This document shows, piece by piece, positions 1 through 10,444 of a stretch of DNA of 64,000 nucleotides. Position numbers and translations under genes: made by a program. The stretch's first letter is position 1, and every line of letters starts with the position of its first letter. This DNA comes from Fomes fomentarius (Eukaryota > Basidiomycota > Agaricomycetes > Polyporales > Polyporaceae), in the NCBI GenBank assembly GCA_022606135.1, contig JABYQN010000008.1, positions 992,001-1,056,000 on the forward strand. The letters are read 5' to 3'. The notes beneath the pieces were generated by a model. The model made no database searches and was not told the DNA's origin. It worked only from the letters and a program-made list of their open reading frames with translations.

Positions 1-1730
1 GATGAGCTAGATCGTTCGTCACAGTGCGCTCCGTGGCTTACTGGATATTTCCGCGCTCGCTCGTTGAAGGTAGGTAAGACCTGACAGCTAGTTAGTCAGC
101 AGCGATGGCCAACCACTCGCTCGTAGCACAATAAGAAGACAGCTGGCGGCTCTTGCTTGAGTTGCACGCCGAGAGCGGCCGTATGCTATCATGATGATCC
201 AAGCACGTGCTGTAAGTAAGGCTCATACTTGCGATCGGCACCACTCAGTATAACTTATCACGCAGTTTCTAGATACTCACCTTTACTAGCCACTCAGTGA
301 TTTGAGGTTTCGTCCTGAGATGTATACCGACGAAAACACCCCCTCGCCGCCGTTGCAACAGTCGTGTCGTGTCGAACAAATAACTGATCGGACCACCTAA
401 CCCGACAACGACGCTGATGTCTGTGCCGGTAAGCACGGTCGACCTCCCCCTTTCCCCTGGCGCACTTATTCTGGGAGACATAAGAGGATGTTACACGTTC
501 TTGCGCGAGGGACTCTAGTTGGTCCCACCAGACATGATTTCCGCCAGTGAAAGAATAGGTGCAACTCACCTCCGGTCTCCAGAATGACCCTAGCTAGGAC
601 CGGTCCCTCAATTTCCCGGCTTATGGAGTCTTAGACGTACAACGCGATGAGACGGTCTCCCCAAACTGACCGTGGACGCTGATGAACCCAATCGTGTACC
701 GCGCCCTCGTGGAAGCGTGCATCCCCGTTGAGGACAGGGACTATAACAAACGATGGGTATGTCACATAGCTCGCGCACGTTCTTGAAGACTGCATCGTGC
801 CTCCCCGCGCATTTTTTCGAGATCCTCATAGCGGCGGGGGAGGTGTCCCCTAGGCGCGGCGATCGTGTACATCGCCGCAGGCTGTACGTTGAAGGTACCC
901 GCTTAGGACGAGTATGAATGCACTTATAACGACGGTGCGTACCTGAGTAAGGATATTGCCGTGCCCTCCAGCCTGACAATGCGAATGATCAATCAGTTCG
1001 TCGTCTACTGAGCTAGATTCACGTATGGTACGTGTTCTTACAAGGAGTCCGTTGTACAAAGCAGATATGTTCCGACGTGACGAATGAGTATGAACGACGT
1101 ATACGCTGCTCACCATACGGCTATTCCAATTCGGCGTGGCACCAGTGGCAGCCCGGGCCTGAGGGTGGTTAGTTCTTACTTTCTCCTCGAACATCCCCAA
1201 AGAGAAGTGAGTCGTGGTGATACGATACCCCGAAGGTTGGATCGATGCGGCTATCTCATCCCCTCTGCGCTGCGCCCAGAGCTTTGCTGTTGTTCGGTGA
1301 CCGTGTGTGTGTCAGTAGAAAAATGGAACGGATGGACGGAGCCGCCAGAATGCCATGCTGCCGTGATGGTAGCGCTGGCGCTTGGGCGCGGGCCGGGCTT
1401 CGCGAAGAGGCTCGCCCGGTGGCAGATAAATTCCGTACTCGGCAAAGAGAGCGTCTAGTACGCAAATCCGCGCTCTTTCGTGCTGATTCAATTGCCACAT
1501 CCTCCTCTGCCATCGTTCACGACCCGCTCGCGCATATACCCCCTAGCCTACTCTCCCCTAATTGCCTTGGCCCCGTTTGCTGTCCCGCGGAAGCAACACA
1601 AAGGCCCTGAGCACGGCGGCACGCTGACACGCACCACGGAGCTAACGCGTCGGAGAACCGCTGCATAACGGGAAGCCTCCCATTCTTCCGTACGTGGCTT
1701 GCTGCGTCCTTGCCCCGCTCTCTCGTCGCC
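1..1730. other. no recognisable gene
   Basis: Open reading frames here are short, overlap on both strands and resemble no family I know. I see no tRNA, repeat or transposon signature. The last part probably holds the promoter and 5' untranslated region of the glycosyltransferase that starts at 1731. Confidence 0.5.
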
Positions 1731-4175
1731 ATGGCTTATTATCGTTCGCTCCAGATCAGTTTGCTGCCCATCATGCAGCCAAGTCGCAAGCACCCCCTCC
1801 GCCGGGTTCCGACATGGCTCGCGCTTTCCGTCGGCATCATCATTGGGTTGTTCATATCGAGGATGTTCTCTGCGGTGAGTCTTCTATCTCCTCGCGAATC
1901 AAGCTCGTTCTGTTGCGCGCGTACGGGTTCGTTGTGTCCGGGAATGGTGGATCAAGAGAGCCCTCGCTACAGGGAAGTCGGGGATGGCACTGGGCCGCGA
2001 CGGTTTTGCTGAGCGAGCAGTCTGAATCCGTTTGTATCTCTCCTGGGGCACCAACCTAACCCTCTGTGGTGTCGCGGCAGGAACGTCAGTGTTAAAGCCG
2101 TTTGCGATATATAAACAGCCGTAACACTGCACTTTGCACCGCGCGCTATCGTGTTATGCTCTTCATTCAGTCCGAGAGCAGCAGCAGGCCCGGCTTTGCA
2201 TATGTACCTGCGCCGTATGAGAAGCATTCACGACGCGGACCGAGACCTCCCCTCGCGCAATTCGTCTTGCAGAAGACTGCATGAGGTATGAGATTGTCGT
2301 GTCCCGCCCACCAATCAAGTTCGTACAAAGACGTTGCGGGGACTAAGTAGGGTATGCGGTCGTGCTGCTGCTGTAAGGAAGTGAGTGCCAGATATTTGTC
2401 CGGCACGGCTGTCGGTTCCCATGCACTCAAGCCAGGGCGGGGTCTACCTCCATTGATACGAACGGGCAGGATAGATGCTCTAACGCGTACCTCATCCTGG
2501 GTCAACGATGCGCATATATTCACGGATATGCGGAAAACAGTCATCTGAATGCGTCTTGGCCCGCGTGCAATCACATTCCTATCAGATTAGCTCGACGACG
2601 TTGGAAAGAGATACTCATAATTTGCGCAGGAGCGGACACCTACCTGGAGAGGCGGTCATGCACCAGTGCTACCGTCCTCGCGAACACAAACGCGACAACC
2701 TATCACCCTTCCCACACTCAAGCAACGAAGACGTGTTCTTGAACTCCTCACCCACCTCTCCCCCACTACACGAAGGAGTGCACACGTCCTGCCCAACCGA
2801 TGTACAAGGAGCAGGCGGAAGATCGATATTCCTCGCTCATCGGCCATGATTCTCCATCATCTTCATCCTGGCTCGACGCGCTCGGCCTCGGAAGCAACGT
2901 CGATGGCGAATACGTGCCGGCGTCTCGTCCCTTTGGGCCCGACACGCACAAGTACTTCTTCGCCATCAACCTATACAATTCGTTTGACGTCATTCCGGAT
3001 CTGTTCTCGACACTCTTCCGCGTTGCAGCTATCCTGGGGTACCACAATGTGTACGTGTCGATATACGAAAACGGTTCGACGGACCAGACGAAAGCCCTTC
3101 TCCGAATATTCGACGCGCTATGCCGGAGCGTCGGCCTCCGGGTGACTATCAGGACGTCGATGCGTACTCGTGGTGCGTTCAATCATCGGATCGAGTATCT
3201 GGCGGAGGTGCGGAATGCTGCGTTCGTACCGCTACACGAGCTTCGAGACGCGCAAAACGAGTACTTCGACACCATCATCTTCATGAATGACATCCTACCG
3301 TGTGTGGACGACCTCCTGGAGCTTATCTGGCAGAGTCGGAGAAACAATGCTGGTATCACTTGTGCCGCGGACTATATGTACCACGAGGAGCTCGTATGTC
3401 ATCTCTCCCTTTTCTTTCTGTGCTCCTCTCCATTGTGCTTAACGATACCACGAATCCGCATAGGGCTCGCCCGTGTTCTACGATAACTGGGTCGCACGCG
3501 ACATCAACGGCACCGCGCTCGAGAACGCGCCCTTCGAGTCCGTCTTCCAGCACGGACCCTCGCAGGAGCGCTTCATGCAGCACCTGCCCATCCAAGTGCA
3601 GTCGTGCTGGAACGGCATAGCCATTCTCGACCCCGCGCCGTTCTACTCTCCGCCGCACGTCCGCTTCCGGATGGCGCGCATCACGGAGAACGAGTGCTCG
3701 GCGTCGGAGTGCTCCCTTATCTGTAATGATTATTGGGAGGCGGGGTATGGCAGGATCTTAATGGTACCAAGGGTAAAGTTGGCGTACGACCACCGCGTAT
3801 TCGAGATCGTCCATCCTTCGCGCCGGAATCTCACTGCGATTCGGGGATATGTCCGCCTCGGTGGACTGCCCGATAACCCGCGCACGGACCCCCAAGATCG
3901 CGCGTGGTTTGGCCCGCACGACCGGCTGTTCACCGAAGAGGAGAGCGAGGCGATCGACTTCAAGCCCGGACCTGACTACGGTGTGTACCATCTTGCTTTA
4001 TACGGTGTTGTTGTTGCTGACTCGCGTACGCGTTGCAGTGTGGTGCTGGGGTTGGGACGGTGCGGGGGACCTCGACGGGCCGGACGTGGACCCGATCTGG
4101 GAACGCATGTCGAACAAGTCGACGAGGCCGGACGCGGTCAAGGTGCGGCATCCGCGCAATTTGCTTTACGTATGA
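1731..4175 (+). CDS. GT69-family alpha-1,3-mannosyltransferase (CAP59/CMT1-like), type II Golgi membrane protein
   Basis: Members of this family (Cryptococcus CMT1/CAP59) transfer mannose in the secretory pathway. Proposed exons: 1731-1874, 2776-3393, 3464-3980, 4039-4175. All joins keep phase. The ATG at 1731 has a good context (CGCCATGG). Exon 1 encodes a short basic cytoplasmic tail (KHPLRR) and one hydrophobic signal anchor. The luminal part has family-like segments: the YENGSTDQT stretch, IIFMNDILPC (a likely sugar-nucleotide site), a Cys-rich NECSASECSLICNDYWEAG segment, and the closing VWCWGWDG at the start of the last exon. The first intron would be 901 nt, far above the usual 50-60, with a weak acceptor (GAAG) after a C/T-rich tract, so the link between exon 1 and the rest is the least certain part. 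It faces eL31 tail to tail. Confidence 0.8.
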
Positions 4176-4951
4176 GCAGTATGAGTGCGAGATCTTGGTG
4201 AAGGCGAGAGTGGCGGTATATATATTTGCATACATTCGACATACTTAGAACGCATTCTGTACACACCTGCACGCGCGCATCGTTATCGCTATACTGCTGT
4301 CGAGTTACTCGTTTGATGGTATGCACGATGTGTATATGTGCACCTCCGTCACCTGGCTCACCGTGACCCTTCGCAGCTCGGTGTTTGACCAGACCACAGG
4401 CGGCTGGAATCTCGGCCCCATCAGCAACTTCAGCTCCCTCCAAACCCTCCAGTTTGATAGTGACTTGTGATTCAGCAAGTCGGTCAAGTCTTGTGATAGC
4501 TACTTGACCGAGTTACTCTGGAACTACTCAGAAACATTCAAGGAGGTAAAGTATGAAGATTAGGAGTCAGGAGCGCGGTGTGCCAACTTACGGCACAATA
4601 GACCGAGGTGAATAAGATCCACTGAGTGCAATATCCCAGGAGAAGCCTAGACAATAGCCCACAGCGTGACATGTTGACAGCACGGAATATGACCTCTCGC
4701 CGCATTCGCATGGGACATTCCAGCACCGACGTCGTCGCACAGCCGTACGATAGACGGATACACATACAAGATGCGGAAGTGCGTTTTGTTTGCTTCACAT
4801 AGCATATGGGGGCAGTATGTAAGGCGTGTGCGGCTAGGCGTACGTGGTGCATGGCAGGCATAATACAGCAGACGGTCCTCCCTCCCTCCTCGGGCGCCAT
4901 CCTCACCCAAGCGGAATCATCACAAGCGGCAGTAGACAGCGAAAAGTGCAT
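4176..4951. other. convergent intergenic region
   Basis: This is the space between the 3' ends of the GT69 gene (+) and the eL31 gene (-). It should hold both 3' untranslated regions. I see no gene. Confidence 0.5.
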
Positions 4952-5668
4952 TTACTCCTCGTCTACGACAACAGTCTCGAGACCCTGTAAGACCCGCAAT
5001 GTCAGGAATCGACAAGGATGATAGGGCTAGTGGAAAGGACTCACCTTGAACGAGTCTACGGGGACGTATGTTGCGTAGGTGAAGAGCTTCTCCTTCGCGT
5101 TCTCCTCGTCATTACGCTTGCCTGCATATAGACATTATCAGCCTCCACATTCCGAACACTCTCCCATAATCTCCCAGAACCGACGACGACATGAAACATG
5201 GCTTAGATACGCACGCTCAAGCTTCACTCGTATCCGGTGAGGAACGGACTTGATGCCCTGTGCCCACAACGCCTGGTTGAGCTTGGGGTCAACACGGACG
5301 TCCGAGGTGCCCATCGCCTTCTGTGCGAACTCGACGACAGACTTGACGGCCCAGGGAGCACGCTTCTTGAATGAGCGGCCGTGGACGCGTTTGTGAAGGT
5401 GGATGGTGTATTCGCGGGTCACGACATCTTGGAGGGCCGAGCGCGTCTTGCCGCTCTACGTATCGGAGTGTGCGTAGTGTGTAGAGCGCAGATAGGGCGC
5501 AATGAACAAGAGGGTCAGGGAGCCGAGGACGAGATGGATAAGGATGTTGTCTTGCGAAATGGTGGATCATGGATGAATCTTACCTTTTTGTTGGTCTTGC
5601 TTGCGGGGGCCTGCGGGAGGTCAGCATCAAGCGCGGCGAGCAGAGGACGATGGACAGCGACAGACCAT
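4952..5668 (-). CDS. RPL31: 60S ribosomal protein eL31
   Basis: This is a component of the large cytosolic ribosomal subunit near the polypeptide exit. Five exons read on the minus strand: 5666-5668 (only the ATG), 5584-5610, 5215-5455, 5045-5121, 4952-4984. They join in frame to 126 aa, close to the usual 120-125. The core [39 protein letters not shown] and [18 protein letters not shown] matches eL31 across eukaryotes, and the tail ends VVVDEE. The start is chosen because the second exon begins directly after CAG with Ala-Pro-Ala-Ser-Lys, as in other fungal eL31 proteins, and the nearest upstream ATG followed by GT is 5668. That donor (GTCTGT) is not ideal, so the first exon is less sure than the rest. 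Confidence 0.93.
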
Positions 5669-6403
5669 GTCTTGGGGATGTCGAAGTCGGTGAGCGTGAG
5701 CTTTGATGGTATACACAACTTGCGAGCAGCGACTAGGTCTTTGGTGTTGTTTGTGCGCGGTGGCGGAGAGAATAAGGTTCAGTGGCTTGCCGGTGCTTGC
5801 TAGTTCTTCGGTCTCCGGGCGGGCGTTCGGGCGGTAGATGCCGAGGCTTGGATGGGCGGCCGTGGGAGGGCTGGTGATGGGGTGCCTGTTCTGGACACAG
5901 CCGAAACGGGCAGGCGTTGTTTGCGCGCCTGGGTTGTGTTTGGATTTGGTGCCAACAATGGGCATCCCTTTCAAGCACACGCGGGCCGCGCCCTCGCTCG
6001 GATATCCTTTGTGCTCTCTACGGTTCTAATTGTCCACTGGAACCGTCAATAGCAGAACAGGCAACAATGCAGTCCTGACGATGCTTGGCAGAGGCTTCCC
6101 AGCCATGCGAGCTTCCCGAGAAGTGTGTACGAGAAATCAGGAACAACTAGGGCGAGAGAAGGTGGGTCCGCATGCAGAAAGTGTGCACAATATCCTTTTG
6201 GCTGTTGGTTTGTTTGTCACACGTACCCACAAAGAATCATCAATCGTCCACCGCATGCTACCCGACGCCTATAAAGACCTTCGCTCTCCACGACTCATGT
6301 CAACTCACCCAGAGTTAGCATTCGCTGCCCTTTGCCTCCTTACACCCGCCTTTGCCCTCCCGACTTCTCCCCGTCTCCTCACTTACCCCGCCCAATCATC
6401 GTC
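5669..6403. other. divergent promoter region between eL31 and the CFEM gene
   Basis: About 730 bp between two start codons pointing away from each other. No open reading frame here looks like a gene. It contains the TATA element listed separately for the CFEM gene. Confidence 0.5.
6270..6276 (+). promoter_or_regulatory. TATA box of the CFEM gene
   Basis: A TATAAAG element lies 128 bp before the start codon at 6404, a normal distance allowing for a short 5' leader. It fits a highly or conditionally expressed surface-protein gene. Confidence 0.55.
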
Positions 6404-6992
6404 ATGCGTTTCTTCGCCGTCCTTGCTCTCACTGCCGTCGCCTCTGCTGCGCACCTCAACAAGAGGCAGAACTTCCCCAGTGCGTCTATGTTCTACGGTG
6501 GTCCCTATCCTAATACTAATTGTGCGGCTGCACAGGCTGTTCTACCAGTTGCTTGACTGGTGCCGACTTTGGTAGCTGTGACCCCCTCGACGACAGCTGC
6601 CTGTGCAACAGTCAGCCCTTCGTCTCCTCCGTCACCAACTGTATCGTCGGAGCTTGCCAAGGCGACGACCTCACGAACGCTGAGGCAGCCGCGCAAGGTC
6701 TCTGCGCTGCAGTCGTACGTCTTTCTTCTCTTGCCTCTCTTTGTCCGACCTTCCTGAGTCCCCATCTTTGTAGGGCGTCACCCTGACAGCCGAACCCACC
6801 ACCTCCGCGGCCAGCACCGGCTCTTCCGGCTCCGCTACTGGTGCCCCCGCTGGCAGCGCCAGCACCACCGCTACCACGCCCACTAGCTCCGCGACCGAGA
6901 CCCAGGCTAGCGGGAGCAACAGCGCCGCATCGCATGGCGTTAACGCCCTCGCTGCTCTCGTGGCCGTCGGCGCTGCCGCCCTCGTCCTCTAG
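6404..6992 (+). CDS. CFEM-domain, GPI-anchored cell-surface protein
   Basis: Three exons (6404-6479, 6536-6714, 6774-6992) join in frame to 157 aa. Residues 1-16 form a signal peptide ending SAA. A Lys-Arg at residues 20-21 could be a Kex2 cleavage site. Residues 27 to about 84 form a CFEM domain with its eight cysteines, including the CLC pair preceded by Asp-Asp-Ser; the Asp just before this pair is the residue that binds haem iron in characterised family members. A Ser/Thr/Ala-rich stalk follows, then a small-residue site and a C-terminal hydrophobic tail without charged residues, as expected for a GPI signal. CFEM proteins act at the cell wall or plasma membrane in haem/iron uptake, adhesion or host contact. 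Which of these applies here cannot be told from sequence. Confidence 0.9.
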
Positions 6993-7638
6993 ACTTCCTC
7001 CTCCCTCATTCAGCCTTCCGCGCACAGCTCGCGGCATAGAGAGGTCAGGAAAAACGCAACACCCCGCTCGCCCGGTGCTAGCGTCGGGCCCGCACCCACG
7101 TTCCTTGACGAACTCTGGCTCGCGCTAAGTTTATAGTCCATTAACGTATTCACCGCACGCAAACATACCTCACGTCTCCATACCTCACACCTACTTACTG
7201 GCTCATTCCATTGGCCAGCGTTGTCCTGCATCTCTTTGGTTTTCGCTTTCGGTGGTATCTATGTATCATTGTTCTGGCTTGGCAATGTCAATGTGTAGCA
7301 TCCTTCGACCTTCGCAATTTCATAATATCTGGAAGACTTCCATGCATCATACGTGACAGTCCAGTCGTGTCGGCCTCGAGTTATGGAAACGCGGGCCTAG
7401 TCAGGAGTAGTTACTACATGGTGGCAGCGTGCGGGGAAACTCGGGAAACTCTAGTAACAAGGTTGAGTCGTTGCGGACACCTACATAGTACATCTGCCGC
7501 CGCCACCGGGCTAACGTCAGCGACAAGTCACAACGTTGCAGCTTCTAGTTGACATGGCGAACTTCATGATCCTTAATCTTGTTGATTGACGTGTAGTATC
7601 GCCTCCACAAACACCCCCACCAGTGATGCATGTCAGAG

Positions 7639-7832
7639 TGACCTAGCAAACGTAGTAGTAAGTTTCAGGCGAGAACAGGTCGCCTTCACTGGTACTATGC
7701 ATTTCGAGCACGACGCCACCAACGAATATGAACATTGACCTAGCAAACGTAAACTGGCACTCTCGTCACCCAGGCCGCCTTCACTGATACCGAGCAGTTC
7801 GAGCACAACGCCACCGACGAATGTGCATATTG
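7639..7832. repeat. imperfect ~97-bp tandem duplication
   Basis: TGACCTAGCAAACGTA occurs at 7639 and again at 7736. The following sequence also matches in order: CGCCTTCACTG at 7681 and 7776, then a TTCGAGCAC-ACGCCACC-ACGAAT block in each copy. The two units have diverged by several substitutions and small indels. No open frame runs through both copies, so this is a DNA-level duplication rather than a protein repeat. Confidence 0.75.
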
Positions 7833-7873
7833 GCCTTCTGTGCCGAACCTCAAATCTTCGGAGGATGGCAGTG

Positions 7874-7933
7874 CACGGTATCTCCGGGCAAGTGAATGTC
7901 TCGATGCAGATTCACTTACCCGGAGATACCGTG
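7874..7933. repeat. 24-bp inverted repeat with 12-nt loop
   Basis: The left arm 7874-7897 begins CACGGTATCTCCGGG. The right arm 7910-7933 is its reverse complement except for one base pair. The loop is 12 nt. It directly follows the tandem duplication. A transcript across it would fold into a strong hairpin; as DNA it could be a small terminal-inverted-repeat relic. Confidence 0.8.
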
Positions 7934-8008
7934 GTGATATTGAGGTAGGGACTTGGAGTATCAATCAGTGACGAGCTTCACGTCTGGAGTGGATCGTGTT
8001 CTTTACCG

Positions 8009-8048
8009 AGACGCACACACGACGCACACACGACGCACACACGACGCA
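8009..8048. repeat. 11-bp tandem repeat (CGACGCACACA)
   Basis: About three and a half head-to-tail copies of an 11-bp unit, a minisatellite likely to vary between strains. Confidence 0.8.
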
Positions 8049-9748
8049 GTTCAACAAAAGATCTAGATGCAAGTTGATTGAGATAACTAAGGGTACATAG
8101 CATTGGACCATGTCCGAATCGTCATCACAAGTGGCGTTCCCCGGGGGCAGATCTAGAGGCACTTCAACAGTTCCTAGCCTCGAACGAAACGGGGAATACA
8201 CAGAGCACCACCGGCTTCCCTATCATCTGATGAGTCTCCATTGAATGGCGGTCACGAGATGGGTGATACATCATGCGAGCTTCCCTTCGTGTTCCAGAGA
8301 CTCACAGGAACATACGAAGAAGTGCAATATATCTTCTTCTCGCTGAGCGATATACTGATGAACAACCCTTTCTCCAACCCGCCGACTGATGTATCCGCTC
8401 GAAGTTGAGCGCGCTTGCCGCCGAACGTGATGGGCAATGGGATTGATGTACAGCAGGGATAAGGGGTGGGAGGATGGAAGCGGAGGAAGCAAGGAAGCCG
8501 TGGAGCTGCGCGCGCGATCCTCAGTAAAAGTTACGCCGGGTTCGGGCATATCAGACGCAGCCGGTGGCTTTGGCAGGATGTTCTACAAGCTACCGTGGCG
8601 CTGCCTGTGCCGGTAAACCAGGACCTCAGCCTTATCAGGCTCATCGTTTACACGCTGCCCAGTCTGAATGAGTAATGTAACTCACCTGTGCGTGCTGTTT
8701 GGCATTGCTCATGTGGGAACGTCATGTTCTATTTGTGCTCAACGGTCTTGATCAAGACACATATGCTACACTTACACAGTGCGATTGAGCTCATACAACG
8801 TGAGCTCAGATCTTACGAACATGCCGTGGGTGGGTCGAAATTCATCCTAGTGGCAATCAGGGATCGACCAACGGGTGACAGTGCACAGCTCTACCAGTTC
8901 ACTCCTATGAGCTCAAGTTTCACGTTGAGCGCATCGGCGTACGTACGGCATGCCTATGCTGGCAGTTCGCATCGCTGTGGTCCTTGACATAGGGGCTCGA
9001 GAAGAACGAACAGATTTCAAGAAGTACTTCATGAATGTCTATCGCCTTCGAATCCGACTCCCAGCCCTGATTTCCAGGGCACATGACGGACCTGTGCACC
9101 ATCTGAGAGATGAGTCGAGCGGGCTATTGCTGATACGGGAAGTGGCAGTGATTCGTGGTACCGGTAGTGAACGCATTAAGCATTCGCATTCACCCTTTAT
9201 CTCCCGTGAGCCTGAAGCGATGACTCAGGCGGCCAAGACTCATGGTTGGAAGTCCGAGGTGAGGTGAACAGCATGAATCATTAGATGTGTGAGGAAGTAT
9301 AGTTCATCTCACCACTGGACTATCCGCCTGTCATGCATGCCAGTCTTCTGTCTTCACGCAGTGATTAGCAGCAATAATTCGAGCTCTCTTGAGCAGTCGT
9401 ATCGAATCCCGCAGTGTCTGCTTCCGCACAGAGTTATACTGCATGATGCTCAACAATGACTTGCGAGGCCACAGCAGCATGGAGGCGAGGTGTCCGTAAT
9501 GCAGCACAGACGCCGGTGGGTACTTATCCTGGCGTGATGTGGACGTTCTTCCAATCGTGTGCGCGGTGTTGGAGGCTGGTGCGGAGCTTGTCGAATGACG
9601 GAAGGGTACTGATATAGGGGGTATGCTTGAGGATGTGTCGAGTACTGATGTAAGGAGGGTATGGCATGTCGCAGACCCGGTTCGTGAGCTGAGGGCTATC
9701 GTGACGACAGAGAAGACGCACCTCTCGCGCGATCTGCAATCAATCCAA

Positions 9749-9786
9749 TGCATGCACACGTACACGTACGCGTACGCGTACGTGCA
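9749..9786. repeat. 38-nt alternating purine/pyrimidine tract
   Basis: Every step from 9749 to 9786 alternates pyrimidine and purine, with repeated CGTACG units. Such tracts can adopt left-handed DNA under negative supercoiling. No gene contains it. Confidence 0.7.
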
Positions 9787-10444
9787 GCCACCGCCCGCTA
9801 CATCCCTCAACATATCGTTCTATTCGGGAAAAATTCTGCTAGAGTCTTCTTGGATACCGTTGGAGTGATCGCATGAGGCGAATGGTGTGGTTGCGTCCGC
9901 TGGTACTATCGCTTCCAACATCACAGCTGGTACTAGATGAGTGGGTCAAGTTTCCACCAGCCCGCATGGAACGTTGCAAATAGCAATGCACTCACCTGAC
10001 TGAAAGGTCACAGCAGGATAGTGATAGTTCCGTTCTCCAGAAGGCGGCACTGGTCCCGGCCTCTGACATATTGGCAAGGTGTAAGCCAGCTGTCAAAAAG
10101 ACAAAGGCGCTCGCTGATCGCGTCCGAATGATGTCTTCCAGGTGTATGTAGTGTGAGTAGCGATCTGGATTGCGGTGGACCACTACTTGTGATCGTGGTT
10201 GTACGGCAAGTCACTAGCGCCTAGATCAAGACGATGCGGTTTCAACTTGAACGGACTGACCACCATCTCTTCAGGTCAGTATCATCTCTATCAAGAATCA
10301 TGGTCCGCAGGTAAGACCTCCGCTATTGTGTCTCGGATCTGAAAATGAGACTATCTTACGGATCGTCTTGGAAGGCTCGGCGGACTCGAAAGAAACACGA
10401 ACATTATCGAACATGAGGAGGCAGCCGATGCACACCACGATGGG

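Larger units (their letters stand above)
6993..10230. other. 3.2 kb without a recognisable gene
   Basis: Frames are broken on both strands and no domain is visible. The stretch does hold structured DNA, listed separately: an imperfect 97-bp tandem duplication (7639-7832), a long hairpin (7874-7933), an 11-bp tandem repeat (8009-8048) and an alternating purine/pyrimidine tract (9749-9786). It may be decayed accessory DNA. Confidence 0.5.

Noticed and set aside
7874..7933. Hairpin as an intrinsic terminator
   Set aside because: The genome is eukaryotic, no T-run follows and no gene ends there.
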